Assembly (NCBI GenBank): GCA_023228145.1
Contig: JALOBU010000009.1
Coordinates: forward strand, 1-64,000
Source of the DNA: Bacteroidales bacterium
Lineage (GTDB): Bacteria; Bacteroidota; Bacteroidia; Bacteroidales; CAIWKO01
DNA length: 64,000 nt
Direction of reading: 5' to 3'
Part shown: piece by piece, positions 32,711 through 42,737 of the stretch
Layout of the letters: each line of letters starts with the position of its first letter
Position numbering within the stretch: the first letter of the stretch is position 1
Position numbers and translations under genes: made by a program
Notes under the pieces: model-generated
Databases searched by the model: none
What the model was told of the DNA's origin: nothing
The model's input: only the letters and a program-made list of their open reading frames with translations

Positions 32711-35068
32711 TTGAAAAACCGCTCCCGATATATCATCCCTCTATTTGCTGTTTTGACAGCATCATTGATATCGTGTAGCCCGATACGTAAATACCCTGCC
32801 GGCAACTACCTGCTTACTTCCAATAAACTGATTATGAATAAAAATCAGGTTGATGCCGGAGAATTAAAAGACCTTATCAGGCAAAAGCCCAATAAGAAAA
32901 ATCTTGGATTGTACCTGAATATCCGCTTATGGAATTATTCCACAAAAGGTAAGGAAACAGGGTTTAAGCGTTGGATTAAAAATACTTTCTCTGCAGAGCC
33001 AGTCATACTTGACACCAGCCAGACATTATTCTCTCTGAAACAAATGAATTACTACCTCGAAAACCACGGATATTTTAAATCCGATATCAGTTACACTATT
33101 AAATACCCTTCTAATCACAAGCGTAACGCTAAAGTAATTTACAATGTAAATACAAAAAGGCCCTATAAAATCAAGAATGTTTCTTATTCTATTGATGATG
33201 AAACAATAAAAAAATATGTATCCTCTGAAATTTCAGAGTGTAAAATTATTCCGGGACAACTTTACAATATTGACAACATTGATGCGGAACGCGACCGCAT
33301 TACAAGAACATTGCGGGAAAATGGTTATTATTATTTTACAAAAGATTATATCACTTTCAATATTGACAGCGCATTAAACCAACATGAGATGGATATTATG
33401 ATTCGTATTTCTGATGCCTTGACACCCTCACCAGTAAAAGCCGATTCATTAATACCCTCAAAGCATAAAATTTATACTATTAACAAGATAATCATTAATA
33501 CGGATTATGAAATTAGTCCTAAATCAGAAATAAATTACGATACTGCCAGAGTAGTTATATCAAACAGAGTTAAAAACAGGCAACCGAAAACCTATTATTA
33601 TGTATACCGCGACAAATTAAAAATTATTAAAAAAACTTTATCTCAAGCCATTTTTATTGATAGCGCAGATGTTTTTAATATTTCGGATATTGAAAAAAAT
33701 TATAAAAGCCTACTTGATTTAAGAATATACAGATTTGTAAATATTAAATTTAATGAAGTCAATGTTAAATCAGAAAACACCGGAGAACTAGAATGCATAA
33801 TCAACCTGACAAAAGCCCCTGTTCAGGCGCTGTCAATAAGCACAGAAACTACCAATAAAGGCGGGGAACTCGGCTTGCAGGCCGGTATTGTCTATGAAAA
33901 CAAAAACCTTTTCCGGGGAGCCGACCTTTTTAATATAAAACTTAATGGTGCTGTTGAATTTCAATCATTAAAGAAACAGGATGTTTCCGAGAAACAAGTA
34001 TTGGAAAAAATTCCTTTTGTTAACACTATTGAAACAGGCCTGGAACTTAGCCTCAGGATTCCGCGTTTTCTCATTCCCATCAGCCAGAATAGATTTCCGA
34101 AATATTTTAAACCTAAGACCACCATTACCGGAATATTTAACTATCAAATCAGGCCTATTTACGAAAGATATTATGCTTCGGGGTCCTTTGGATATCAATG
34201 GAAAGAAAATGATTACAAAACACATATACTGACTCCTCTGCAATTAAATATTATCAAAATTTATCCCGACTCTGTTTTTAAAGCACAGATTGATGCTTTG
34301 AACAACATTACCCTGCAGAATGCCTATCGCGACCACATCACAACGTCTTTAAACTATAGCTTTATTTATAATACTCAGCAAATCAATAAAATCAAGGATT
34401 TTATTTTTCTTCGCACCAATGTTGAACTTGCTGGCCTTATTTTCTGGGCCGTAAATCAAGTAAGAAAGAAACAGGGAGTTTATACCCTTTTTGAAATACC
34501 CTATTCACAGTATTACCGGATGGATATTGACTTTAGGTATTATATGGTTTTTAATGAATATCACCGTATTGTTTACAGAGCTTATGCAGGTTACGGTTCT
34601 CCTTTTGATGAAAAAAACGTACTCCCTTTTGAAAGAAGTTTTTATATGGGTGGCGCCAATAGTATGCGGGGCTGGAGGCTCAAAACTCTTGGACCAGGCG
34701 GTTATAGTGAACCAGATTCTTTATCTCTTGAAAAAATCGGGGAAATTGCCCTTGAACTAAATACTGAATACCGTTTCCCAATATATAAGATACTTAGAGG
34801 GGCAATTTTTGTTGATGTTGGAAATATATGGACACGCAAAGCATCCAATTTGCTACCTCTTGCTTCCTTTAAATTTAAAAATTTTATTCATGACCTTGCA
34901 ATTGATGCTGGAGCAGGTTTGCGTGTGGATTTTGGGTATTTTGTGATTCGCCTTGATGGAGCCGTTGTATTAAAAGACCCATCTATGCCACGTAACCAGA
35001 GATGGATAGGCCAGAACGACAAAAAATTCACAATTATTGGTAATTTAGGAATAGGTTATCCTTTCTGA
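32711..35068 (+). CDS. tamL: Lipidated Omp85-family protein (TamL-like)
   Basis: The protein has 785 aa. A TTG start at 32711 is needed: there is no in-frame ATG after the upstream stop, and only this start gives the signal peptide with lipobox SLISC (Cys 22). POTRA-like repeats cover about residues 30-370, followed by the Omp85 beta-barrel with the conserved FYMGGANSMRGWRLKTLGPG segment and the barrel end GNLGIGYPF. Lipidated TamA homologues of this kind are known in Bacteroidota as TamL and act with TamB in envelope assembly; tamB is not seen here. A plain BamA is unlikely because of the lipobox and fewer POTRA domains. Confidence 0.85.
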   Translation: MKNRSRYIIPLFAVLTASLISCSPIRKYPAGNYLLTSNKLIMNKNQVDAGELKDLIRQKPNKKNLGLYLNIRLWNYSTKGKETGFKRWIKNTFSAEPVILDTSQTLFSLKQMNYYLENHGYFKSDISYTIKYPSNHKRNAKVIYNVNTKRPYKIKNVSYSIDDETIKKYVSSEISECKIIPGQLYNIDNIDAERDRITRTLRENGYYYFTKDYITFNIDSALNQHEMDIMIRISDALTPSPVKADSLIPSKHKIYTINKIIINTDYEISPKSEINYDTARVVISNRVKNRQPKTYYYVYRDKLKIIKKTLSQAIFIDSADVFNISDIEKNYKSLLDLRIYRFVNIKFNEVNVKSENTGELECIINLTKAPVQALSISTETTNKGGELGLQAGIVYENKNLFRGADLFNIKLNGAVEFQSLKKQDVSEKQVLEKIPFVNTIETGLELSLRIPRFLIPISQNRFPKYFKPKTTITGIFNYQIRPIYERYYASGSFGYQWKENDYKTHILTPLQLNIIKIYPDSVFKAQIDALNNITLQNAYRDHITTSLNYSFIYNTQQINKIKDFIFLRTNVELAGLIFWAVNQVRKKQGVYTLFEIPYSQYYRMDIDFRYYMVFNEYHRIVYRAYAGYGSPFDEKNVLPFERSFYMGGANSMRGWRLKTLGPGGYSEPDSLSLEKIGEIALELNTEYRFPIYKILRGAIFVDVGNIWTRKASNLLPLASFKFKNFIHDLAIDAGAGLRVDFGYFVIRLDGAVVLKDPSMPRNQRWIGQNDKKFTIIGNLGIGYPF

Positions 35069-35073
35069 TAAGG

Positions 35074-35098
35074 CAAAAAAAATCCGGCTAAAGCCGAA
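35074..35098 (-). terminator. Rho-independent terminator of the DUF6580-like gene
   Basis: On the minus strand CGGCT, TT, AGCCG is followed by GATTTTTTTT. It lies 29 bp after the stop codon at 35125; the stem is short (4-5 bp). Confidence 0.6.
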
Positions 35099-35124
35099 TC
35101 TTATGTCGTAAATATAATGTTTTA

Positions 35125-35679
35125 TTAAGCCCTTGCTAACACACGAAAACGAAGGCGTGCAAAGTAAAACAGGCAAAAAAACAAACCGTTATAAAACAAG
35201 TCACCCAGCAGTGAATTCATAAAGAAAGAAATACCAAAAGTACCGTTATTGAAAAAAACAAGGCCGGCAATGTATGATTCTATAAGACCTGCAAAGTTCT
35301 GTGGATATAGCGGGTTTCCAAGCCATGCAGCAAAATTTGTAATCAGGAAAAACAATACTGTCGAAGCTATTGAAGCACCAAAAATGTTGAATATTTTAGG
35401 ATTACGGGCAATCAACAGTCCTAACGCAACAGTAATTACAAAGCTGATATATACGGCAGGCATAGTGCTATGAAAACCTAAAATGATATCACTGATGAAC
35501 ATAGCTGCCAGTGGCAACAAAAATGCAAGGTATTTTTTACCTAAATAAGCGCCTCCAAATAAGGCAATAGCAGCAACAGGTGTAAAATTTGGCCAATGAG
35601 GAATCAATCTCATGGCTGCTCCAGCAAAAACCACTGTGATGACAAACCATAAACGCGGTGAAAAAACTTTTTTATCCAT
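35125..35679 (-). CDS. Integral membrane protein, DUF6580-like
   Basis: The protein has 184 aa from the ATG at 35679 (MDKKVFSPRLWFVITVVFAG); earlier in-frame starts give a poor N-terminus and lie upstream of the promoter element. Five to six membrane helices are visible. The segment RLIPHWPNFTPVAAIALFGG followed by AYLG, and LPLAAMFISDIILGFHSTMP, are characteristic of the DUF6580 family. These resemble the membrane S-components of energy-coupling-factor transporters, but no cognate ATPase lies nearby and the substrate is unknown. It is monocistronic with a promoter and terminator. Confidence 0.75.
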   Translation of the reverse strand: MDKKVFSPRLWFVITVVFAGAAMRLIPHWPNFTPVAAIALFGGAYLGKKYLAFLLPLAAMFISDIILGFHSTMPAVYISFVITVALGLLIARNPKIFNIFGASIASTVLFFLITNFAAWLGNPLYPQNFAGLIESYIAGLVFFNNGTFGISFFMNSLLGDLFYNGLFFCLFYFARLRFRVLARA

Positions 35680-35706
35680 ATTTGTATTATTTAAATTTAC
35701 TTCGAG

Positions 35707-35714
35707 CAAAAATA
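35707..35714 (-). promoter_or_regulatory. -7 promoter element of the DUF6580-like gene
   Basis: On the minus strand TATTTTTG lies 27 bp upstream of the ATG at 35679, supporting that start over the longer one. Confidence 0.45.
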
Positions 35715-35917
35715 TAAAAGATTTTTCAAAAAAAACTTTTTTATTAAATTTATTATCAACAGCCATATGTTTGAGAAGCAAAACAAACTACTTTAAGTTG
35801 CTTTAAACATTGATTATACTAAAAAACTTTGCTGTTTCGTTTTTTTAACTGAATTTTGTAACAAATAGAGTAAGCCGGTAACAAATAACATACTATAACA
35901 CATAAAAATTTATATCC

Positions 35918-37456
35918 ATGATTCTTTACCCAATTCTGACTATTATTTTTGCAATAACAACACTTATTGCCTTGTGGGGCCTTTTCGCCAAAGCCGGGCA
36001 AAAAGGCTGGGCAGTTCTCGTTCCCTTTTATAATTTTTACATCTGGCTTAAAATAATTAAAAAGCCCTGGTGGTGGTTCATTTTCATTTTAGTACCGTTT
36101 ATCAATGTATTTACTATCATGCTGATGATTGTTGAACTGGTGAAATGTTATAATAAAAACGGCCTTTGGGCACAAGCTCTCAGCATCTTGGTTCCATTCT
36201 TTTATCTTCCCTGGCTTGCTTTTGTTTCTAAAGAAAAATACACCCATCCCGACAATCGCAAACCCATAAAAAAATCAGCCCTACGTGAATGGCTTGATGC
36301 TATTGTTTTTGCAGTGATTGCCGCCACTATTATACGTACATTTTTTATCGAAGCATATACCATTCCTACTTCTTCCATGGAAAAATCCCTATTAGTTGGA
36401 GATTATCTTTTTGTGGATAAAATCAGTTATGGTGCCCGCTTCCCCATGACACCATTATCATTTCCTTTTGCACATCACACCCTGCCGCTCACCAAAGAAA
36501 CAAAATCATACCTCGAATGGATAAAACTGCCTTATTACCGCTTCCCGGGATTTATTGATATTAAAAACAACGACGTTGTGGTATTTAACTATCCTGATGG
36601 AGATACCGTAGCATTATATATGCAAAACAGAAGTTATTATTCATTGGTTAGAGAATTCGGGCATAAAGAAGTTTGGAAAAACAAACGCAAATTCGGTAAA
36701 ATAGTAGCCCGTCCGGTAGATAAACGGGAAAATTATATAAAACGCTGCATCGGTATCCCCGGAGATACTCTTGAAATCATTGACCAGGAAGTTTACATCA
36801 ACAACAAACCATTGCCTCTTATCGGGGATAAAGAATATAAATATGTGGTTCAAACCGACTCAACACCACTTAACCCTAGAATGCTTGATAAGATGAATAT
36901 TACCGAAGAAGTTGTTCAGGTGGATTATGACAAATATGTTGTTACTCTTACAGAAAAATCATCACAAGAGATAAGCAAACTGATGAATGTACGCAAAGTC
37001 GAAAAAATTATTTACCCAAAAGGGCAATGGGCTTATTACACATTTCCGTTTGATTCTAATTACCGATGGAATGAAGATAATTATGGCCCGCTTTATATCC
37101 CAAAAGCAGGTGCCACTATTCCAATAAACATTAATAATATATGCCTTTATGAGCGTTGTATTGATATTTATGAAAACAACGATTTGGAAATCAAAGGGGA
37201 CAAGATTATTATTAATGGTAAAGAGGTAAGTAATTATACATTTAAATTAGACTATTACTGGATGATGGGTGATAACCGTCATAATTCTGCCGACTCACGT
37301 TTCTGGGGTTTTGTTCCCATAGACCACATCGTAGGAAGGGCTGTTTTTGTCTGGCTCTCGGTTGAACAAACCCAGGATGGTGCTCAGTACAGAACAAAAA
37401 GCAAAAACTTTTTTGAACGCTTGCGCTGGAAGAAAATGTTCAGGATAATCAGGTAA
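35918..37456 (+). CDS. lepB: Signal peptidase I with an N-terminal DUF5684-like membrane domain
   Basis: The protein has 512 aa. Residues 1-105 form three or four membrane helices resembling DUF5684 (GWAVLVPFYNFYIWLKII), a fusion common in Bacteroidota. The S26 peptidase domain starts about residue 120: catalytic Ser153 in PTSSMEKS, catalytic Lys275 in YIKRCIGIPGD, and the conserved box GDNRHNSADSRFWG near the end. A large insertion lies between the Lys region and the last box. It cleaves signal peptides of exported pre-proteins at the outer face of the inner membrane. It is monocistronic. Confidence 0.94.
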   Translation: MILYPILTIIFAITTLIALWGLFAKAGQKGWAVLVPFYNFYIWLKIIKKPWWWFIFILVPFINVFTIMLMIVELVKCYNKNGLWAQALSILVPFFYLPWLAFVSKEKYTHPDNRKPIKKSALREWLDAIVFAVIAATIIRTFFIEAYTIPTSSMEKSLLVGDYLFVDKISYGARFPMTPLSFPFAHHTLPLTKETKSYLEWIKLPYYRFPGFIDIKNNDVVVFNYPDGDTVALYMQNRSYYSLVREFGHKEVWKNKRKFGKIVARPVDKRENYIKRCIGIPGDTLEIIDQEVYINNKPLPLIGDKEYKYVVQTDSTPLNPRMLDKMNITEEVVQVDYDKYVVTLTEKSSQEISKLMNVRKVEKIIYPKGQWAYYTFPFDSNYRWNEDNYGPLYIPKAGATIPININNICLYERCIDIYENNDLEIKGDKIIINGKEVSNYTFKLDYYWMMGDNRHNSADSRFWGFVPIDHIVGRAVFVWLSVEQTQDGAQYRTKSKNFFERLRWKKMFRIIR

Positions 37457-37735
37457 ACTATAACATGATAAGATTTTTCATATTAGGATTACCCGACACT
37501 TTGTGTGCGGGACAGGCAGATTCAACCCACAACCTATAGCACTTGTTATTAGTTCATTATATTCCTGATGACAAATATAGGTTTATCAACTTTATGAGAA
37601 CTTATTTTGCCAATTTAAAAACCTTCACACTATAACCTAAAAAACTTCGATGAAAAATTTTGTAATCTGTGTTACGTATGCTTGAAAAAGAAATGCGATA
37701 ATTTCAATTACAGAATATGATACAGAAATAACACT

Positions 37736-38845
37736 CTATAACAAAGGATGCTGTGTTTGATAAAACTCCGAGTCGCCCCAATCGCCGTAGGCGACCTGGC
37801 AGCCGGCCATCTGAATACGTTTTTCGATGCAGGAAGTGCAGTCGCCGGGTTCATCATCAAGGCAAGGCTTGCCTTCGTAAAGGTCGTAGTCTTTTTTATA
37901 CATCACCGGCGTAATGTTCGGCATGATAACATTGGCTCCGGCACGCAGTCCTTTTTCCCGGCCCATGGGGTCAAGCGTCTGCAAAGCTGTCGTCGATGCG
38001 ATGTTGATGGTAGGCCGCATCAGGCGGAGTATGGCGATCATTTTCAGGGACAGCTCCACTCTCTTTTTTGCCGGCAACAGTTGATCGCGGTATTTAAACA
38101 AAGGCGTTTCGGCATGTTCGATATAAGGCCCCATGCCAACCATATGCACACCAGAATCCCGTATAAACAATAAATCTGAGGCCAAGTCATCAACTGTCTG
38201 AAAAGGCACTCCAATCATCACGCCGGTACCTGCCTGAAAACCAATTTTTATAAGATTGTTTATTGCTTCCAACCTTCTACTGAAATCATGTTTACTAGTA
38301 TTCGGATGAAGCTTATGGTATAATTCTGTATTGGAAGTTTCAATCCGTAACAAATACCTTTTCGCTCCCAGTTCATACCACTCCCGGTACACTTGTTCGC
38401 TTTGCTCACCACACGACAAGGTAATACGGAGATTATGGTTAGTGTGTTGGTGTATTTTCTTGATTAAAGATGAAATACGTCCGGCAAATTCTCTATCATT
38501 TCGTTCACCTGACTGTAATACAATGGACCCATAATTATGTTTCCATGCAAATATGGCTGCTTGCAACACATCATCATCTGTGAGTTCATAACGTGAAACA
38601 TTTTTATTAGCAGCTCTGATGCCGCAATAAAAGCAGTTTTTTATACAGATGTTTGAATATTCAATAAGTCCACGAAGGAAAACTTTGCTCCCGATGGCTT
38701 TATTTCGGACGTCCCTCGCCAGAGAAAGTATTTGTTCAATTTCTGCTTTATCTTCTGTTGATAGCAGGTTTCTCACGGTTGAAAAATCAAGTTCAGGAAA
38801 TGATGTGATGTGTTCCAGCATAGATTGTTTGCAGTGGTTGAACAT
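37736..38845 (-). CDS. hydE: [FeFe] hydrogenase H-cluster maturase HydE (radical SAM)
   Basis: The protein has 369 aa. The radical-SAM cluster motif is C67-x3-C71-x2-C74 (CIKNCFYC), followed by the TIM-barrel strands and LRIETSNTELYHKLHP, which are typical of HydE. The C-terminus retains further Cys residues (GDCTSCIEKRIQMAGC), an accessory-cluster region present in some HydE proteins. HydE acts with HydG and HydF to build the diiron subcluster of the H-cluster. It is the last gene of an eleven-gene operon, 9 bp after hydF. Confidence 0.95.
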   Translation of the reverse strand: MFNHCKQSMLEHITSFPELDFSTVRNLLSTEDKAEIEQILSLARDVRNKAIGSKVFLRGLIEYSNICIKNCFYCGIRAANKNVSRYELTDDDVLQAAIFAWKHNYGSIVLQSGERNDREFAGRISSLIKKIHQHTNHNLRITLSCGEQSEQVYREWYELGAKRYLLRIETSNTELYHKLHPNTSKHDFSRRLEAINNLIKIGFQAGTGVMIGVPFQTVDDLASDLLFIRDSGVHMVGMGPYIEHAETPLFKYRDQLLPAKKRVELSLKMIAILRLMRPTINIASTTALQTLDPMGREKGLRAGANVIMPNITPVMYKKDYDLYEGKPCLDDEPGDCTSCIEKRIQMAGCQVAYGDWGDSEFYQTQHPLL

Positions 38846-38854
38846 ATATCATTT

Positions 38855-40060
38855 TCAGAATTTTAAAAAAGGCTGTAGTGCTCGCGTAAAGATTCCATTC
38901 ATAAAAGCTATCGCCATTCCGTAATTAGTTATGGAAACCGAATTTTCAGTAAATGGCTTGAGTCTGTTTAGTATTTGTTTGCGAGTCACCATACAGCCTC
39001 CGCATTGAATAACCAATTTAAAGTCTTTATAATTTTCCGGCAAAGCAGCTAAACCGGATAAATTGGTAAAAAATAATTTCTTTCCTGTGAATTTCGATAG
39101 CCACATGGGTATCTTCACACGCCCGATGTCATCACAACTCACATGATGAGTGCAGGATTCAAGAATTAGGATACGATCACCATCGTTGAGTTTGCTGATG
39201 GTTTGGGTTCCTTTTACGTAATTTTCAAAATCACCTTTCAATCGTGAAAAAACGATGCTGAAACTTGTAAGTGGAATATTTTCCGGCACTAAATCTTTTA
39301 CAGTTCCAAAAACCTGGCTGTCTGTAACTACTAAAGCAGGTTTAATATTGCTGGTTTCAAAAAAATGTTGCAGTTCTGTTTCTTTCAGGACAATGCAGAC
39401 ACAATTATTGTCGAGTACATCACGAATTGCCATCTGCTGCGGGAGTATCATACGTCCTTCGGGGGCTTCGGAATCGATGGGTGTTACCATCAGTACATAA
39501 TCGCCATCATTTATAATGTCTCCAATTAATGAACGGCTCATGTATGTTGATTCAGGAATAGCATTTTTTAAGGCTGTTACAATCACATCTATATTGTCAG
39601 CCTTTTTTGTACTGAATTCAATAATATCCTGCTTAGTATGTTTTTGTACAAGTTCTTGAGTAGATGTTAATAATGGATTTATGTCGGATTTATTATGAAC
39701 GATGACAAAGGGAATATTGTATTGATTAAATTCATTTATAAGCTGCAATTCAGGCTGTCCGAATTTATTGTTTGCAATTACAAGTACAGCACAATCAATA
39801 GTTTTTAGTGCCTGAAGGGTTTTTTCTATTCTTTTTTTTCCCAGTTCTCCAACGTCATCAATTCCGGCAGTATCAAGCATGATCACAGGGCCTATGCCAA
39901 ATATCTCTATTGATTTTTTGACAGGATCAGTAGTTGTACCTGCCTGTTCGGAAACAATAGCTACCTCCTGCCCTACTAACACATTTATCAATGAGCTTTT
40001 TCCATTGTTTCGCCTTCCAAAAATTCCAATATGAGGTTTTAAATCCTTGCCCTTGCTCAT
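38855..40060 (-). CDS. hydF: [FeFe] hydrogenase maturation GTPase HydF
   Basis: The protein has 401 aa. GTPase motifs are at residues 15-22 (GRRNNGKS, P-loop), 63-66 (DTAG) and 123-126 (NKSD). The scaffold's [4Fe-4S] ligands are CxH at 303-305 (CTH) and CxxC at 353-356 (CGGC), the expected CxHx(46-53)CxxC arrangement. HydF carries the assembled diiron precursor and delivers it to apo-hydrogenase. It lies between hydG (79 bp upstream) and hydE (9 bp downstream). Confidence 0.96.
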   Translation of the reverse strand: MSKGKDLKPHIGIFGRRNNGKSSLINVLVGQEVAIVSEQAGTTTDPVKKSIEIFGIGPVIMLDTAGIDDVGELGKKRIEKTLQALKTIDCAVLVIANNKFGQPELQLINEFNQYNIPFVIVHNKSDINPLLTSTQELVQKHTKQDIIEFSTKKADNIDVIVTALKNAIPESTYMSRSLIGDIINDGDYVLMVTPIDSEAPEGRMILPQQMAIRDVLDNNCVCIVLKETELQHFFETSNIKPALVVTDSQVFGTVKDLVPENIPLTSFSIVFSRLKGDFENYVKGTQTISKLNDGDRILILESCTHHVSCDDIGRVKIPMWLSKFTGKKLFFTNLSGLAALPENYKDFKLVIQCGGCMVTRKQILNRLKPFTENSVSITNYGMAIAFMNGIFTRALQPFLKF

Positions 40061-40139
40061 AATTATTATCGAATATTAATTTTTTACATTTGTCTATGCT
40101 ACTTCCTGATTCCTTCTTTCAACTTTACTATTCTGTGTA

Positions 40140-41567
40140 CTAAAAATACAAGTCCCTTTTACCACTTTTTATTTGTTCTATTCTATTCCGAATCTCGGTC
40201 ACATACTTTTCATCATCCATAGCATGAAGTTCTTTTTCAATGAGTTTCCATCCTTTCTCCGCAACTATTTCATTACCATAATCTACCAGATATTCTGACA
40301 AAGTCAGTATTGCATTTGGAGTACAAAAACGTTTGATAAAACCGGGCACAGAGAATTCCATAAAATGTTCACCTGTTCTTCCGAGTCTGTAGCAAGCTGT
40401 ACAGAACGACGGCAACATTTCCTGATCTAACAGTTCAGAGATAATCTCGCTCAGACTTCTGCTGTCGTTGATCCTGAACTGACCTCTGTTTAAATCCTGT
40501 TCTTTATGATCTGCTTCTGCATAGCTGCCCAATTCCAGTTTTGTTCCGCCATCAATCTGAGAAACACCGAATTGTATCACTTCATTGCGCAGTTCAACAG
40601 GTTCACGGGCAGTCAAAATCATTCCGGTGTAAGGCACTGCCAGACGGAGTATCGCTACCAGTTTAACAAAATCACTGTCACTTACAAAATATTTATCACC
40701 CATACTGAGCATCGAAGCATCTTTTATGCGTGGAAATGAAATTGTGTGAGGCCCGACATTATAACAAGCCTCAAGATGGTTGGTATGACGCACCAGTCCC
40801 ATTACCTCAAATCGCCAGTCGTATAATCCGAATAATGCGCCTATGCCGACATCGTCCAGCCCCGCTTCCTGAGCACGGTCGAGAGAGGTGAGACGATAGC
40901 CGTAATCGGCTTTCTTACCCCTGAGATGATACGTTTTATAAGCTTCGGGATGATACGTTTCCTGAAATACCTGAAATGTGCCTATACCTGCTTCTTTAAC
41001 AATCTTAAACCCTTCTATATCCAGTGGGGCGGCATTAATATTCACTCGTCTTATTTCGCCATTGTTTTTCTTAACAGAATATGCAAGACGAACAGTATGG
41101 GCAATGAATTCCGGGTTGTATTGTGCATGTTCGCCATAAACCAGAATTAATCTTTTTTGTCCATTATCTTCCAGCGATTTCACCTCATTAACAATCTCTT
41201 CGTCGGTGAGAGTTACCCTTTTTGCAGACGTATTAGAAGCTCTGAAACCACAATAGGTGCAGTTGTTTGCACATTTATTACCGATGTACAGAGGGGCAAA
41301 TAGTACGATCCTGTTGCCATACACCAATTTTTTCAGTTGCCTCGCTCCATCTTTTATCTCTTCAACAAGTTCAGGGTCGGTAGTATTAATCAGAATGGCA
41401 GTTTCGGCCAGCGACAGGCGTTTTTTTGAAAGTGACTTCGCTATAACTTCCCTAACAGATTCTTTTGTGGATACTGAATTATTAAGATAACTCTCAATTT
41501 CATCAGCATCAATAAAAGGCTGCATCGGCACATCTGGTATTTTATATTTTTCAGGTGTGAATTTCAT
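40140..41567 (-). CDS. hydG: [FeFe] hydrogenase maturase HydG (tyrosine lyase, radical SAM)
   Basis: The protein has 475 aa, the usual size. The radical-SAM motif is C99-x3-C103-x2-C106 (CANNCTYC). The C-terminal auxiliary cluster has the exact CX2CX22C spacing (C389, C392, C415), which distinguishes HydG from ThiH. It splits tyrosine to p-cresol and dehydroglycine, giving the CO and CN ligands of the H-cluster. It lies 28 bp downstream of the receiver-kinase gene, so maturation and sensing genes are in one transcription unit. Confidence 0.96.
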   Translation of the reverse strand: MKFTPEKYKIPDVPMQPFIDADEIESYLNNSVSTKESVREVIAKSLSKKRLSLAETAILINTTDPELVEEIKDGARQLKKLVYGNRIVLFAPLYIGNKCANNCTYCGFRASNTSAKRVTLTDEEIVNEVKSLEDNGQKRLILVYGEHAQYNPEFIAHTVRLAYSVKKNNGEIRRVNINAAPLDIEGFKIVKEAGIGTFQVFQETYHPEAYKTYHLRGKKADYGYRLTSLDRAQEAGLDDVGIGALFGLYDWRFEVMGLVRHTNHLEACYNVGPHTISFPRIKDASMLSMGDKYFVSDSDFVKLVAILRLAVPYTGMILTAREPVELRNEVIQFGVSQIDGGTKLELGSYAEADHKEQDLNRGQFRINDSRSLSEIISELLDQEMLPSFCTACYRLGRTGEHFMEFSVPGFIKRFCTPNAILTLSEYLVDYGNEIVAEKGWKLIEKELHAMDDEKYVTEIRNRIEQIKSGKRDLYF

Positions 41568-41595
41568 TTTGCCCTCATTTCTGAAATCTTATTCA

Positions 41596-42726
41596 TTAAT
41601 AGTTTTTAGGAATAACCACGGTAAAGTTGCTTCCAATATCAGGTTTGCTGGTTACTGAAACAGTCCCATGGTAGTATTCTTCGACAGTTTTTTTAAGAAT
41701 GGATAGTCCAAGACCACTTCCACTGATTCCTTTTGTTTTCTCATTCTTAATACGTGAAAATTCCTGAAACAGCCTCGAAATTTCCTCCTCACTCATCCCA
41801 ATGCCGGTATCAATGACAGAAATTTTTATTTTATTATCATCGGTGATAATCTTGCATTCAACGGTTCCGTTTGGCTTGTTATACTTAACGGCATTAGAAA
41901 TAAGATTATTAAAAATGATTCCTATTTCATTTGTATCAGCATTAACGAATATATTTGGTTCGTTGGAATCGAGAAATATTTTTATATTTTTCTGAATGGC
42001 CAATGGAGTTATTGTATCAATTGACATCTGGGCCATCTGCACAATATCAACTTTTGTAATCTCCCGTTTCTTTTTTCCGTTTTCAAGTTTGGTCAGGTCG
42101 AGCATATCCATGATCAGTGAACGCATACCCCTGATACGTTCCAGCGAACGTTCAATCATCTGTTCATAATCGCTGAGGTCGTTTCCAACCTGCTTATCCT
42201 GCATGATACGCAGGTATCCTTCGATAGCATTGATAGGTGATTTTAGTTCATGCGACAATACCGATAAAAACTGAAAACGTATCTGCTTGCTCTCTTCATT
42301 AAGTTTTTTGGTCATCCGGCTCAGATAGAGATGCTTGGTTATACCTTCCATCGCAGTTTTCAATTCCTGGGGTGTAAAGGGCTTTGGCACAAAATTATAA
42401 GCGCCGTTATTGGTTGCTTTTATAGCAAGGTCAAGTGAAGCATAAGAAGTGATCATCATTACCGTAGTATCAATATTTTTTTGATTGATATATTCCAGCA
42501 CTTCTATTCCATGAATACCGGGAAGTTTATTATCGAGAAGGACTATATCTATTGGAGTGGAGTCCAGATAAGTTAAGGCTTCTTCGCCGGTTTCAACCTC
42601 GATAGTTTCAAAAGTAAAGGCTTCTTCAATAAAAGGAAAATCAACAGAGAAATTTCTCAGTATTCTTGTCAAGCCGGAACGTATTCCTTGCTCATCATCC
42701 ACTATCAATACTTTCAGTATTGCCAT
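41596..42726 (-). CDS. Hybrid response regulator-histidine kinase (REC-HisKA-HATPase)
   Basis: The protein has 376 aa. An N-terminal receiver (residues 1-125; phospho-acceptor D65 in IVLLDNKLPG, Lys115 in VPKPF) is followed by a HisKA helix with H159 (FLSVLSHELKSPINAIEGYL) and an HATPase domain (SDTGIG-type motif VIDTGIGMSEEEISRLFQEF; GSGLGLSILKK). There is no sensor or membrane segment, so it must get its input through the receiver. It lies 11 bp downstream of a stand-alone receiver gene that itself follows the hydrogenase-like kinase gene. A phosphorelay among the three is inferred. Confidence 0.93.
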   Translation of the reverse strand: MAILKVLIVDDEQGIRSGLTRILRNFSVDFPFIEEAFTFETIEVETGEEALTYLDSTPIDIVLLDNKLPGIHGIEVLEYINQKNIDTTVMMITSYASLDLAIKATNNGAYNFVPKPFTPQELKTAMEGITKHLYLSRMTKKLNEESKQIRFQFLSVLSHELKSPINAIEGYLRIMQDKQVGNDLSDYEQMIERSLERIRGMRSLIMDMLDLTKLENGKKKREITKVDIVQMAQMSIDTITPLAIQKNIKIFLDSNEPNIFVNADTNEIGIIFNNLISNAVKYNKPNGTVECKIITDDNKIKISVIDTGIGMSEEEISRLFQEFSRIKNEKTKGISGSGLGLSILKKTVEEYYHGTVSVTSKPDIGSNFTVVIPKNY

Positions 42727-42737
42727 AACATTTTTTT

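Noticed and set aside
37457..37735. Possible small gene between lepB and hydE
   Set aside because: Only frames of about 25 codons or fewer were seen, without a promoter or a conserved look.
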